Under the pieces are notes generated by a model. It did no database searches, was not told where the DNA came from, and saw only the letters and a list, made by a program, of their open reading frames with translations. A stretch of DNA of 64,000 nucleotides, taken from assembly GCF_000381925.1 (NCBI RefSeq), contig NZ_KB907307.1, forward strand, positions 4,030,001 through 4,094,000, in the 5' to 3' direction. Position 1 is the stretch's first letter, and each line of letters begins with the position of its first letter. The position numbers and the translations under genes were made by a program. Below, one piece after another: positions 7,975 through 16,834 of the stretch. Source of the DNA: Nocardia sp. BMG111209 (GTDB lineage Bacteria; Actinomycetota; Actinomycetes; Mycobacteriales; Mycobacteriaceae).

Positions 7975-8607
7975 TCACAGGCCCGAATTGACCGGCACCC
8001 GCCCGGCCACGTATCCGGCGCGCCCGTGCGCGTGCAGATGCGCCAGATCGGCGACGCGCCTGCCCAGCAGGGAACCCGTGCGCAGATCACTGGCCGGGGG
8101 TGCCGCGTCGGCGCCCTGATCCACATTGGCCTGGGCCATCACGCCGAGCCAGCTGCCGATCCGGTTCACCTGGTCCGGACCGCCCGCGGAACTGTTCCAG
8201 CCGCAGTAGACATCGAGGCCGACCCAGATCATGCCGTGCTGGGCCGCGAAGATCGCCATTTGCGTGAGCGTCTGCAATTTGTCGCCGCTCATCGATCCGC
8301 CGACGGTGAATCCGGCCGCGATCTTGTCCCGCCAGCGCATGTTGTCGGCGAAAATCGGGCTGGTGGATTCGGCGAATTCACGGAAGGTGGCACTGCTGCC
8401 ACCCATATAGGTCGGTGACCCGAATACGATCGCGTGCGCGGCATCGAGCACATCCCACCGCCGATCGTCCATCTGCCCGACCGGAACGAGGTCCACATCG
8501 GTACCCGGAATATCGCCCGCGCCCTCGGCGACGGCCTCAGCCAGGCTGCCGGTGTGCCCCTTTCCGGTGTGGTAGGCGACCGCGACCCTGGCCGATATTT
8601 GTCCCAT
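7975..8607 (-). CDS. Flavodoxin-fold NAD(P)H-dependent oxidoreductase
   Basis: A 210-residue FMN-binding protein of the flavodoxin/WrbA type. The phosphate-binding loop is YHTGKGHTGSLAEAVAEG (residues 12-29), and the second FMN loop is FGSPTYMGGSSATFREF (about 62-78). The third loop, GLDVYCGWNSSAGG (about 130-143), also fits. Such enzymes perform two-electron reduction of quinones or supply electrons to flavoproteins. The C-terminal HAHGRAGYVAGRV tail is not typical of WrbA. It converges on the integrase-like gene with a 9-bp gap. With a redox-active phenazine pathway and a quinol-oxidising subunit nearby, a role in quinone or phenazine reduction is possible, but that is inference. Confidence 0.85.
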   Translation of the reverse strand: MGQISARVAVAYHTGKGHTGSLAEAVAEGAGDIPGTDVDLVPVGQMDDRRWDVLDAAHAIVFGSPTYMGGSSATFREFAESTSPIFADNMRWRDKIAAGFTVGGSMSGDKLQTLTQMAIFAAQHGMIWVGLDVYCGWNSSAGGPDQVNRIGSWLGVMAQANVDQGADAAPPASDLRTGSLLGRRVADLAHLHAHGRAGYVAGRVPVNSGL

Positions 8608-8981
8608 CTAAACGCCCTCCCTCGATAACGATTGCTGCCACAACTCTTTACCGCGAGAACATCTTCCGTAGTGTAGCCCACCCCGCCGACAGCGCTCGTC
8701 CCCCGCCGCATTCCCGCGCGATTGCGGCGGACGCGCATATTTCGTTCCGGGCATTTCCCGGCACGGTCATTCGACCAGTTCGAGCAATCTGCTCGCAATC
8801 GGGTACGCGGGCCGGATCGCGCTGCGGCAGGCCCGCGAAGATTGGGCTCCGAGCACAATATCGTGACTGGATTGCTGGGCTTTCCGGCGCTTGATTGTGC
8901 ATCGAGTACCCGTAAGACTCGTGGCGACGACCTGTGCCGTACCCGGCGCCGGTTTCCGTTCGAGACTGAGGAGCACCACGA
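8608..8981. other. Non-coding gap with promoter and ribosome site for lpdA
   Basis: 374 bases without a supportable gene; the short open frames on both strands have no family features. The right end carries GAGGAG, ten bases before the GTG at 8982. The region must hold the promoter of the pyruvate dehydrogenase operon and that of the leftward flavodoxin-like gene. I see no clear dyad. Confidence 0.5.
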
Positions 8982-10433
8982 GTGCCGGATTTCGATCTAC
9001 TGGTGATCGGTGGCGGGCCCGGCGGCTATGTCGCCGCCATCCGGGCGGCCCAACGCGGGCTGTCGGTGGGCCTGGTGGAGAAGGAACGGCCCGGCGGAGT
9101 CTGCCTGAACTGGGGCTGTATTCCGACCAAGGCGATGCTGCGATCCGCGGAGGTCTTCCACACCGTCACCGCCGCAGCCGAATTCGGCGTCTACGCGGAC
9201 AACGTCCGGTACGACTTCGGGGCCGTGCGGCAGCGCAAGGACGGCATCGTGAAGGAACTCACCGACGGGGTCGCCGGACTGCTGAAGGCCAACGGCGTCA
9301 CGGTGATCGAGGGACACGCCCGGTTCACCGGACCCGGCGCCGTCGAGGTGTACGAGGCCGGGCCGTCGCCGATCTATCCCGGCGGACCCCGCTACGCGGC
9401 CGCACCCACCACGTCGATCCGGCGGATCGAGGCGCGCGATATCGTCGTCGCCACCGGTTCCGTGCCGGCCCGGCTGCCGATTCCGGGCGCCGACCTGCCG
9501 GGCGTGATCACCTCCGACGGCGCGTTCGGGCTGACCGAGGTGCCGGGGCGGGTCGTGATCGTCGGCGGTAGCGCCGTCGGCGCCGAGTGGGCGAGCCTGT
9601 TCCACACCTTCGGCGCGCAGGTGACGATCGTCGAGATGCAGGACCGGCTCGTCCCGGTCGAGGACGCGGAAATCGGTGCGGCGCTGGGCCGCTCGTTCAC
9701 CGAGCGCGGCATCACGGTACTGACCGGCGCGACCGTGCGGTCGATCGCGGCGGCCGAGGGCGGCCTGCGGGTCACCGTGGGTGGGCCGGAAGGGGCCGGA
9801 CTCGACGCCGATGTGGTGCTGGTCGGCGTGGGCCGTCGTCCCAACACCGCCGACCTCGGCCTGGACGCGGCCGGAATCGTCACCGACGCACGGGGTTTCA
9901 TTCCGGTCGACGAGGAACTGCGCACCGGCGCCGACCACGTGTACGCGATCGGCGATGTCACCGGCAAGGCACTGCTCGCGCATGTCGCCTCGCATCAGGG
10001 CATCGTCGCCGCCGACGTGATCGCCGGCGCGCCAGCGCATATCGACTACGCGGTGATTCCCGCGGCCACCTTCACCCATCCGGAGATCGCGAGCGTCGGG
10101 CTCACCGAGGCTGCGGCCCGCGCGGCCGGCCACGAGATCGTCACCGCGAAATTCCCGTTCGCGGCCCTGGGCCGCGCCAAAACCTTCGGGGAGACCGAGG
10201 GTTTCGTGAAGATCGTGGCCGGGCAACGGCACGGCGAGGTACTCGGCGTGCACATCTTCGGCCCGTCCGCCAGCGACCTGATCACCGAAGGCGCCCTGGC
10301 GATTTCGCTCGAGGCGACGCTCGACGAGCTCGCCGGCACCATCCACGCCCACCCCACCCTCGGCGAGATCGGCATGGAGACGGCGCTCGCCGGTCTCGGT
10401 ATGCCCCTGCACATCGCGCCGCGTAAGCGCTGA
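8982..10433 (+). CDS. lpdA: Dihydrolipoyl dehydrogenase (E3)
   Basis: A 483-residue FAD disulfide oxidoreductase that reoxidises the dihydrolipoyl group of E2 with NAD+. The N-terminal FAD site is LLVIGGGPGGYVAAIRAAQRG. The redox-active disulfide is in GGVCLNWGCIPTKAML, with the normal spacing of four between cysteines. The NAD site is VVIVGGSAVGAEWASLF. The C-terminal dimerisation domain ends with HAHPTLGEIGMETAL, where the active-site His-Glu pair sits. The GTG start at 8982 is supported by GAGGAG upstream. It is the first gene of a four-gene pyruvate dehydrogenase operon, 10 bp before pdhA. Having its own E3 in first position is uncommon; many actinomycetes share one E3 among complexes. 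Confidence 0.95.
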   Translation: MPDFDLLVIGGGPGGYVAAIRAAQRGLSVGLVEKERPGGVCLNWGCIPTKAMLRSAEVFHTVTAAAEFGVYADNVRYDFGAVRQRKDGIVKELTDGVAGLLKANGVTVIEGHARFTGPGAVEVYEAGPSPIYPGGPRYAAAPTTSIRRIEARDIVVATGSVPARLPIPGADLPGVITSDGAFGLTEVPGRVVIVGGSAVGAEWASLFHTFGAQVTIVEMQDRLVPVEDAEIGAALGRSFTERGITVLTGATVRSIAAAEGGLRVTVGGPEGAGLDADVVLVGVGRRPNTADLGLDAAGIVTDARGFIPVDEELRTGADHVYAIGDVTGKALLAHVASHQGIVAADVIAGAPAHIDYAVIPAATFTHPEIASVGLTEAAARAAGHEIVTAKFPFAALGRAKTFGETEGFVKIVAGQRHGEVLGVHIFGPSASDLITEGALAISLEATLDELAGTIHAHPTLGEIGMETALAGLGMPLHIAPRKR

Positions 10434-10443
10434 GGAGATCGCG

Positions 10444-11502
10444 ATGACCATCACCACCGAACCGGCCCTCGAGGCCACGCGCACCACCCCGTTCGCCGGC
10501 GAGAACCCGGACATCCTGCGCGGGTACCACCGCGACATGCTGTTCGTGCGGCGCTTCGAGGAGCGCACCGCGCAGAGCTACCAGCAGGCCAAGGTCGGCG
10601 GCTACTGCCACCTCAACCTCGGTGAGGAGGCCACCGTCGTCGGCCTCGGCGCCGCCATGCGGCCGACGGACTACCTGTTCACCAACTACCGCGAGCACGG
10701 CTACGCGCTGGCCAAGGGTATCGAGCCCGGCCGGGTGATGGCCGAACTGTACGGGCGCGCCACCGGCACCTCCAAGGGCTGGGGCGGCTCGATGCACATG
10801 TACGACACCACGACCCGGCTGCTCGGCGGCTACGCCATCGTCGGCGGCCAGGTGCCGCTGGCCGTCGGCGCGGCCCTGGCCATCGACTACCGCGGCGGCG
10901 ACGACGTGGTGGTGTGTCAGATGGGTGAGGGCACAACGAATATCGGCGCCTTCCACGAATCGCTGAACATCGCGGCGCTGTGGCGGCTGCCGGTGGTGTT
11001 CCTGGTGGTCAACAACCAGACCGGGATGGGCACCACCGTCGAGAAGTCCTCCGCGGAACCGGAACTGTACAAGCGCGCGGCGGCCTACCGGATGCGCGGC
11101 GAGCGCGTCGACGGTACCGATGTGCTCGCCGTACGGGACGCCGCCGCCGAGCTGATCGAGGGCGCGCGCCGCGAGGGCAAACCCGCTGTGCTGGAAGCGG
11201 TCAGCTACCGGCTCAAGGGCCATTCGGTGGTCGATCCGGCGAAATATCGCTCCGCCGAGGTCGTTTCGGAGGCGCGGGCACACGATCCGATCGAACGCTT
11301 CGCCGGTGAGCTGCGCGCCGCCGGGCTGCTCGACGACGACACGGCCGCCGCGGTCGAGGCCGAGGTACGCGAGAAGGTAGTCGCCGCAGTCGATTTCGCC
11401 GACGCCAGCCCGCATCCCGAACCGTCGAGCCTGTTCGACTACACCTATGCCACCCCGGTCGCGGGCGACTCCCGCCGCCTGCCCGCCGACCCGCTGTTCT
11501 GA
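10444..11502 (+). CDS. pdhA: Pyruvate dehydrogenase E1 component, alpha subunit
   Basis: A 352-residue thiamine diphosphate enzyme subunit of the heterotetrameric E1 type. The TPP/Mg motif reads MGEGTTNIGAFHESLN with the closing VVNNQTGMG. Phosphorylation-loop-like residues YRLKGHSVVDPAKYR match pyruvate-specific E1 alpha, in which GHSMSDPAKYR is typical; this favours pyruvate over branched-chain keto acids or acetoin. Together with PdhB it decarboxylates pyruvate and acetylates the lipoyl arm of E2. Spacing to neighbours is 10 and 11 bp. The homodimeric AceE type is the usual PDH E1 in Corynebacteriales, so this may be a second complex used under particular conditions; that point is inference. 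Confidence 0.92.
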   Translation: MTITTEPALEATRTTPFAGENPDILRGYHRDMLFVRRFEERTAQSYQQAKVGGYCHLNLGEEATVVGLGAAMRPTDYLFTNYREHGYALAKGIEPGRVMAELYGRATGTSKGWGGSMHMYDTTTRLLGGYAIVGGQVPLAVGAALAIDYRGGDDVVVCQMGEGTTNIGAFHESLNIAALWRLPVVFLVVNNQTGMGTTVEKSSAEPELYKRAAAYRMRGERVDGTDVLAVRDAAAELIEGARREGKPAVLEAVSYRLKGHSVVDPAKYRSAEVVSEARAHDPIERFAGELRAAGLLDDDTAAAVEAEVREKVVAAVDFADASPHPEPSSLFDYTYATPVAGDSRRLPADPLF

Positions 11503-11513
11503 GGTAACCGAAT

Positions 11514-12506
11514 ATGCCAGTCATGACCTATCGCGAAGCGCTGCGCGAGACCCTCCGCGAGGAGATGCGGCGCGACGAGGACGTCTTCCTGATCGGGGAG
11601 GAGATCGGCGTCTTCGAAGGGTCCTACAAGATCACCGCCGGCCTGCTGGCCGAATTCGGCGAGAAGCGGGTGCGCGACACTCCGATCGCCGAGGAGGGTT
11701 TCGTCGGCGCCGCCATCGGCGCGGCCATGCTCGGCCTGCGGCCGGTCGTGGAGATCATGACGATCAACTTCTCGCTGCTGGCGCTGGACCAGATCGTCAA
11801 CCACGCCGCCAAGATCTACGGCATGTTCGGCGGTCAGACCAACGTGCCGATGGTGATCCGCACCCCCGGCGGCGGCGGACAGCAACTCGGCGCGACACAT
11901 TCGCAGAACATCGAGCTGTACTACGCGTTCGTGCCCGGCCTGAAGGTGGTCGCGCCGAGCACCCCCGCCGATGCCCGCGCACTGCTGAAAGCCGCGATCG
12001 CCGACGACGATCCGGTGCTGTTCCTGGAGAACCTGTCGCTCTACAACATCAAGGGCGAGGTACCCGCGGAGCTGCCGGCCGCCGAGATCGGCAAGGCCGC
12101 GATCACCCGGCCCGGCACCGACATCACCTTGATCGGCTATTCCCGGATGGCCACCGTCTGCGCTCAGGTCGCCGAACGGCTTGCCGCCGAAGGTATTTCC
12201 GCCGAGGTGATCGACCTGCGCAGCCTGCGCCCGCTGGATCGCGACACCCTGGTGGCCTCGGTCCGCAAGACCGGATGCGCGGTGGTCGGCGAGGACGACT
12301 GGCTCACCTACGGCATCGGTGCGGAGGTGGCGGCCTCGATCTCCGACGGCGCCTTCGACCATCTCGACGCCCCGGTCCGGCGGGTCGCGATGGCCGAGGT
12401 CCCGCTGCCCTATGCCAAGCCGCTCGAGCAACTCGCGTTGCCGTCGGCCGATTCCCTGTACACCGTCGCGCGGGAAACCCTCGCGGCCGTGGGCCGTCGT
12501 CGCTGA
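11514..12506 (+). CDS. pdhB: Pyruvate dehydrogenase E1 component, beta subunit
   Basis: A 330-residue transketolase-like subunit that completes the E1 active site. Recognisable family blocks are the opening TYREALRETLREEM, LIGEEIGVFEGSYKIT, the TPP-contacting DTPIAEEGFVGAAIGAAMLG, VPMVIRTPGGGGQQLGATHSQ (near residue 117, shown in the frame) and the C-terminal EVIDLRSLRPLDRDTL. Those features and the length (330 versus about 325-340) indicate a complete protein. It lies 11 bp after pdhA and is followed 21 bp later by the E2 gene. Confidence 0.93.
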   Translation: MPVMTYREALRETLREEMRRDEDVFLIGEEIGVFEGSYKITAGLLAEFGEKRVRDTPIAEEGFVGAAIGAAMLGLRPVVEIMTINFSLLALDQIVNHAAKIYGMFGGQTNVPMVIRTPGGGGQQLGATHSQNIELYYAFVPGLKVVAPSTPADARALLKAAIADDDPVLFLENLSLYNIKGEVPAELPAAEIGKAAITRPGTDITLIGYSRMATVCAQVAERLAAEGISAEVIDLRSLRPLDRDTLVASVRKTGCAVVGEDDWLTYGIGAEVAASISDGAFDHLDAPVRRVAMAEVPLPYAKPLEQLALPSADSLYTVARETLAAVGRRR

Positions 12507-12527
12507 GCCGGCTCGAAAGGATTGTTC

Positions 12528-13811
12528 ATGTCCGACATCGTCATGCCCCGGCTCTCCGACACCATGGAGGAGGGCGTCGTCGTCAGCTGGCTGAAGCAGA
12601 CCGGCGACCGGGTCCGCCGCGGCGAGGTGCTCGCCGAGATCGAAACCGACAAGGCCCTCATGGAATTGGAGGCCTACGACGACGGCGTGCTGGAGCGGAT
12701 CATCGCCGAGGCAGGAGCTCGGGTGCCGATCGGCACCACCATCGCCCTGCTCGGGGACGGGACGGGGTCGGCCGGGGAATCCGGTGCAGCTGCTTCCGGA
12801 TATGCACCCGAATCCGACAGTGGCGCAATCACTTCCGTTGCTTCCACCACGGCCGGTGACGGCGCATCCGGCGCTGCCGGTTCCGCCGACGGCCGCCGTC
12901 CCAAGTCCTCGCCGCTGGCCCGCAGGATCGCCGCCGAGCGCGGGATCGACCTGACCACGGTCTCCGGCACCGGTCCCGGTGGGCGCATCACCCGGCGTGA
13001 TGTCGAGAACGCCACTAATTCTGCCGGAAACGTGACGCCCGCAACCACTTCCGTTGCGGACGGCGACTCGAACCCCGGGGCGGGGGCAGCCGCCGTCCCC
13101 GCCCCGGTCCCTGCGGCCGGCGACTACGACGAGATCCCGCTCACCACGATCCAGCGGGTGTCGGCGGGGCGGCTCACCGAGAGTAAGCAGCAGGCCCCGC
13201 ACATCTACCTGACCAGCGCGATCGACGTGACCGATCTGCTGGAATTCCGGGTGGAGATCAACCGGACCCTGGAGGCCGCGAGCGCGGGCAAGGTCAGTGT
13301 CAACGATCTGCTGGTGAAGGCGGTCGCGACCACACTGCGGCTGGACCCGGCCGTGAACGTATCCTTCGCGGGCGACAAGCTGTTGCAGCACAAGGGTATT
13401 CATCTCGGCATCGCGGTGGCGACCCCGGCGGGCCTGCTGGTTCCGGTGGTCCGTGACGCGGATCGCAAATCCGTGTCGGAGATCGCGCGGGAATCCCGCG
13501 ACAAGGCCGAGCGGGCCCGCGATCGCAAGCTGCGCGCCGACGAGATGTCCGGCGGCACCTTCACCCTCTCCAATCTGGGCATGTTCGGTGTGGAGCAGTT
13601 CACCGCGGTGATCAATCCACCCGAGTCGGCGATCCTCGCCGTCGGCGGCGCCACCGATGAACTGCGCCTGGACGGCGGCACGGTGGTGGCCCGCAAGATC
13701 CTGCGCGTCACTCTCTCCGCGGACCATCGCGCGATCGACGGCGCGGTCGCGGCCCGCTTCCTCCAGCAACTGAAGTCCCTGCTGGAGAACCCGTTACGCA
13801 TCGTGGCGTAA
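12528..13811 (+). CDS. pdhC: Dihydrolipoyllysine acetyltransferase (E2)
   Basis: A 427-residue E2 core protein. There is a single lipoyl domain (about 1-80) with the attachment lysine in EIETDKALMELEA. A Ser/Ala-rich linker follows, then the E3/E1-binding domain with PLARRIAAERGIDLTTVSG and GPGGRITRRDV. After a second Ala/Pro linker comes the catalytic domain, whose active-site motif is DHRAIDGAVAARFL near the end. The ATG at 12528 is preferred over a TTG six bases earlier because AAAGG lies eight bases before it. One lipoyl domain with an intact binding domain fits E2p of a small actinomycete complex. Hairpins follow the stop. Confidence 0.94.
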   Translation: MSDIVMPRLSDTMEEGVVVSWLKQTGDRVRRGEVLAEIETDKALMELEAYDDGVLERIIAEAGARVPIGTTIALLGDGTGSAGESGAAASGYAPESDSGAITSVASTTAGDGASGAAGSADGRRPKSSPLARRIAAERGIDLTTVSGTGPGGRITRRDVENATNSAGNVTPATTSVADGDSNPGAGAAAVPAPVPAAGDYDEIPLTTIQRVSAGRLTESKQQAPHIYLTSAIDVTDLLEFRVEINRTLEAASAGKVSVNDLLVKAVATTLRLDPAVNVSFAGDKLLQHKGIHLGIAVATPAGLLVPVVRDADRKSVSEIARESRDKAERARDRKLRADEMSGGTFTLSNLGMFGVEQFTAVINPPESAILAVGGATDELRLDGGTVVARKILRVTLSADHRAIDGAVAARFLQQLKSLLENPLRIVA

Positions 13812-13822
13812 CCCCCGAACCC

Positions 13823-13848
13823 CGGCGGCCCCGAATCCTCGGCCGCCG
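13823..13848 (+). terminator. Hairpin after the pdh operon
   Basis: An 8-bp stem, CGGCGGCC paired with GGCCGCCG across a 10-base loop, starting 11 bases after the pdhC stop codon. Confidence 0.5.
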
Positions 13849-13963
13849 ACACCGCCATCGCGCCGGCCCGGCACCGGTTACCCCGGCCGTCACGATCCAC
13901 CGGAGCGCCACGAGCGCTCCCGGGCCCGGACCCCTCGTCCGGGCGGCGGAGGTGAACACCGAG

Positions 13964-13994
13964 GCGGCGATCCGGTCACCAGCCGGATCGCCGC
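13964..13994. terminator. Strong hairpin between pdhC and the leftward hypothetical gene
   Basis: A perfect 12-bp stem, GCGGCGATCCGG paired with CCGGATCGCCGC around a 7-base loop. A further 7-bp hairpin lies at 13925-13943. The pair separates the rightward pdh operon from the leftward gene at 14094-15140 and may serve both. Confidence 0.6.
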
Positions 13995-14093
13995 CGCCGG
14001 CGTCTCCACCTCACTCGGCGATTACCGGCAACGCTCGAATCTCCACGGCGCCAGGCATTTTCGTGATCGACGCGGCGTTTCGGTATCGGCTCG

Positions 14094-15140
14094 TCACCAC
14101 TGCCCGTCGGCGATCGGCTTACCCGGCGGATCACCGAGATGCTTCACCTGTCCCGACGACGGCGGCTGCCAGGGTTCGTGATCGTCCCCGAACCATTCGC
14201 CGACCGGGGCGACGCCGGTGAGCGGATCGGCCGGCGCCAGATCGGTACCGTCGGCGTCGTAATAGTCGAACCAGGGCAGGCCCGCATCGGTGTACGCCTT
14301 GCGATCCACCGGCGACGGCGGCGGCACCTCACCGGTGATGGCCCGCCAGTCCCGCGGCGTGACCAGATGCACGAACACCCGCCCGGACGGTTCGGCCGCC
14401 CAGTCCCCCGCCGGACGAGTGTCGGTGAAGATCTCCTGCCGCATCGTGCCACCGACCCCGAGGCCCATCGCCTTCGCCCGCACCGGGGCCCCACCCGGAG
14501 CCGGCGGCGGTGCGCCGAACGCCGCTCCCGCGGGTGCGGGCATCGCGCTGGGGAACGGCGGCGCGCTGCCGACGGGAATCTCGCGCAGCCGCTTCAACTC
14601 TCGCTGCTGCTCGGCCTGCCAGCGTTCCCGCGCCGCGGGAGTCAGCGCGAAATTCTGCAATTGGATTCCGCCCCAGACCTCTTCGCCGGTGACCTGCCCC
14701 TCGACGGTCGCGCCGAGCCCCATCGGCACCGCCACGAACTGCCGGATGGTGCCCTTCCCGGAGTTGATGCCGTCCAGCCACGGCTGCCGCGGCAGCACCA
14801 CATAGTTCTGCGGATCCCGCGACAACCGCGAACTCCACGGCTTCCCCGACACCGCACACACCTTGCCGACCCCCACCTGCAACGCGGCGGGCTCCTCGGT
14901 ACCGAACGACAACCACATGGCCTCGCGCACATACATCGGCAGCATCACCCCGCCGCGCAGACGCCACTCCTCGGGCACCGCATCCGCATAATCCGCCACC
15001 CGCCGCACCGGGAAATCCCCCAGCCCCGGCGGCAGCGGATGCGTACCCTCCTCCGGCAATCGCAAGGTGCGGACGAACCGCACTCCCACCCCACCGGGCA
15101 ATACCACCCGGTTCCCGTCCAGCCGCACCCCGTCGCTCAT
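14094..15140 (-). CDS. Conserved hypothetical protein
   Basis: A 348-residue protein I do not recognise by function. It has no signal peptide or membrane segment. The N-terminal half reads as a folded domain with MYVREAMWLSFGTEEPAAL, KVCAVSGKPW and LQNFALTPAARERW. A Pro/Ala-rich linker (about residues 195-225) leads to a second domain containing MRQEIFTDTRPAGDW, VHLVTPRDWRAITGE and LPWFDYYDADGTDL. The FDYYDAD...LAP..PL motif resembles proteins of unknown function common in Streptomyces and Nocardia that I believe show no catalytic annotation. It stands alone, read leftward, with weak ribosome signals. Coding is supported by length and consistent composition. Confidence 0.75.
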   Translation of the reverse strand: MSDGVRLDGNRVVLPGGVGVRFVRTLRLPEEGTHPLPPGLGDFPVRRVADYADAVPEEWRLRGGVMLPMYVREAMWLSFGTEEPAALQVGVGKVCAVSGKPWSSRLSRDPQNYVVLPRQPWLDGINSGKGTIRQFVAVPMGLGATVEGQVTGEEVWGGIQLQNFALTPAARERWQAEQQRELKRLREIPVGSAPPFPSAMPAPAGAAFGAPPPAPGGAPVRAKAMGLGVGGTMRQEIFTDTRPAGDWAAEPSGRVFVHLVTPRDWRAITGEVPPPSPVDRKAYTDAGLPWFDYYDADGTDLAPADPLTGVAPVGEWFGDDHEPWQPPSSGQVKHLGDPPGKPIADGQW

Positions 15141-15253
15141 ACCGGCACCCTATGCTCCCGACCACCGTCCGGGTAGCGAATTTCCCTCGCTACCCGGGGT
15201 TTCCGCAGACTCGCGACGCAGTGGCGGCATACTCCCACTGCGGGCGACCACCA

Positions 15254-15294
15254 GTACGTGTTTCGTAGGCTCTGAGCCTACGAAACACGTACTA
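15254..15294. promoter_or_regulatory. 41-bp perfect palindrome, likely AbiE operator
   Basis: Two 20-bp arms, AGTACGTGTTTCGTAGGCTC and its exact complement, flank a single T. The palindrome ends eight bases before the ATG of the AbiEi-like antitoxin gene, so a bound protein would cover the promoter and start. AbiEi antitoxins are known to autorepress by binding inverted repeats upstream of their own gene. A related copy lies beyond the toxin gene at 16835-16875. Confidence 0.8.
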
Positions 15295-15302
15295 TCGAGA
15301 CC

Positions 15303-15950
15303 ATGGCGCAGGCCCACGGGACACCTCTACCGGTCGATTTGGCGCGGTTCCAGCTGCGGACCGTCCGCCCGCAGGATGCCGCCTGTGTGTACGCTCACCC
15401 CCGCCCGGAACTCGCACGACTCACGGCCCGCGGCCTCCTGCACCGGGTAGCCAACGGCTACTACATCGTCGTACCGCAGGCCGAGGTGGGCCGCCCGTGG
15501 ATGCCCGGCCTCGAAGCCGCCGCCGCGGGAATCGGCTCGGCGATCTACGGTGCCGACCGGGCCGTGGTGATGGGTGTCAGCGCGGCTCGCCTACTCGGTG
15601 CGATCCCCCGGGCCCTGGCGACCGCCGTGATAGCTGTTCCCCGCCAGCACAAACCGATCGCCCTGACCGATCGGCTCGCCACGGTCCGGTTCGTGCGACG
15701 CGACACCGAACTGCTCGACGCCGAACGCGTGGAGACAACGCTCGGCCCGGCGCTGGTGACCACGCCGGAACAGACACTGCTCGACCTCGCCCGGCGACCG
15801 GGTCTCGGCAATGCGGAGACCGATGTGCCTGCCGCGGTGACCGCTCTGTTCCGGGACAGTGATCCACAGCGGCTCGCCGAACTGGCGAGATCGCAGCGCC
15901 TCGGCGCGGCCCTGCGGCGAGCCGAGGCATGGGCAGGAGCGCGGCCGTGA
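15303..15950 (+). CDS. abiEi: AbiEi-family type IV antitoxin / transcriptional regulator
   Basis: A 215-residue protein with the AbiEi layout. The N-terminal winged-helix part contains ELARLTARGLLHRVANGYYIV (residues about 37-57), the hallmark 'reader' region in which a recognition helix is followed by a G-YY wing. The C-terminal antitoxin domain contains RAVVMGVSAARLLGAIPRAL and TTPEQTLLDLARRP. AbiEi represses its operon and counteracts the toxin AbiEii without contacting it directly, which defines type IV. The ATG at 15303 follows a 41-bp palindrome by eight bases and has no clear ribosome site, so the mRNA may be nearly leaderless. It overlaps the toxin gene by four bases (GTGA). The assignment is from motif pattern and gene order. 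Confidence 0.85.
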   Translation: MAQAHGTPLPVDLARFQLRTVRPQDAACVYAHPRPELARLTARGLLHRVANGYYIVVPQAEVGRPWMPGLEAAAAGIGSAIYGADRAVVMGVSAARLLGAIPRALATAVIAVPRQHKPIALTDRLATVRFVRRDTELLDAERVETTLGPALVTTPEQTLLDLARRPGLGNAETDVPAAVTALFRDSDPQRLAELARSQRLGAALRRAEAWAGARP

Positions 15951-16711
15951 ATCTCGACGAACGAGACACCGTCGCAACACGATTCGGTGTAGCGCCGGAA
16001 CAGGTGGAGCGCGACCACCTCATCTCTCATCTGCTCGCGGCGCTCTCCGATCGTTTCGCGGATCGACTCCAATTCATCGGTGGCACAGCGCTGGCGCGCA
16101 CTCACCTCACCAACGGTCGTCTCAGCGAGGACATCGACCTCGTCGCCCTGGGCAACCGCACCGAGTTGGCCGCCGAGATCGATGCCGCGCTCCCGCGCGC
16201 GATTGCCCGAAGCCATGGCCGCCTGGTGTGGGAGCCCGAGCTCACTGCTGTTCGCGACATCGAGTCGGCCAATCTCCGTACCAGCAGTGGGGTATTCGTC
16301 AAGATCCAGTTGCTGTCCGCCCGGGATCGGACGGTGTGGCCCGCCGAACTGCGCATGCTCGAACAGCGCTACAGCGACGTGCCCTCGGCACGATTGCCGG
16401 TCCCCACGTTGCCGGCCTTCGCCGCCTCGAAGACCGCGACATGGCACGATCGGCGCGCGTCGCGCGACTTGTGGGACCTGTGGGCACTCGCCGGGATCGG
16501 CGCCATCGACGCGGAGGCTTGCGCGCTGTTCAAGCGATACGGGCCCACGAACCGCCCGCCCGGTGCGCACTTGTTCGACCGGCCACCGAAGCAGGACGAC
16601 TGGGTATCACAGTTGGCCGGCCAGACCCGTCTGACAGTCTCCGCGACAACGGCACTCGCGGTTGTCGGGAGTGCCTGGGCACGCGTAACGGATCGCGCAG
16701 TCCTCGAATAG
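15947..16711 (+). CDS. abiEii: AbiEii/AbiGii-type nucleotidyltransferase toxin
   Basis: A 254-residue predicted nucleotidyltransferase. The catalytic core reads LQFIGGTALARTHL, then GRLSEDIDLVAL, giving the G-G-T and D-x-D motifs of the AbiEii fold. Later motifs are FVKIQLLSARD and KTATWHDRRASRDLWDLWAL, the conserved Lys and R-D-L-(W/Y)-D-L block. Family toxins inhibit growth by adding nucleotides to tRNA or by binding GTP, and can give phage protection through abortive infection. The GTG at 15947 overlaps the antitoxin stop and has AGGAG nine bases before it; an upstream ATG at 15929 is less likely. No catalytic residue appears lost. The second palindrome begins 124 bp after its stop. Confidence 0.87.
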   Translation: MNLDERDTVATRFGVAPEQVERDHLISHLLAALSDRFADRLQFIGGTALARTHLTNGRLSEDIDLVALGNRTELAAEIDAALPRAIARSHGRLVWEPELTAVRDIESANLRTSSGVFVKIQLLSARDRTVWPAELRMLEQRYSDVPSARLPVPTLPAFAASKTATWHDRRASRDLWDLWALAGIGAIDAEACALFKRYGPTNRPPGAHLFDRPPKQDDWVSQLAGQTRLTVSATTALAVVGSAWARVTDRAVLE

Positions 16712-16834
16712 CACCTGGAGCTCCGAAGTGCCCATCCGCGCCCCGAAGTCCCTGCTCAGGGCAGGTGCGCTGCGACGCACCGGTGTGATCTACCGTGCGT
16801 TTCGGGAAGGAGGCGCCGGGTTGACCAAGGCATC

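Noticed and set aside
11445..13769. Long minus-strand open frame over pdhB/pdhC
   Set aside because: It lies opposite clearly conserved PDH genes and has low-complexity His/Asp/Gly content.
13952..14221. Small plus-strand frame between pdhC and the hypothetical gene
   Set aside because: It covers a strong hairpin and has no family features.
15240..15330. Similar peptide strings (FVGSEPTKHVL and FVGCEPTERIL) read across both 41-bp palindromes
   Set aside because: They arise because the DNA palindromes are alike; neither frame is otherwise protein-like.
16760..16833. 24-codon leftward frame starting right next to the second palindrome
   Set aside because: No ribosome site, no family resemblance and too short to support; kept only as a note on the palindrome.
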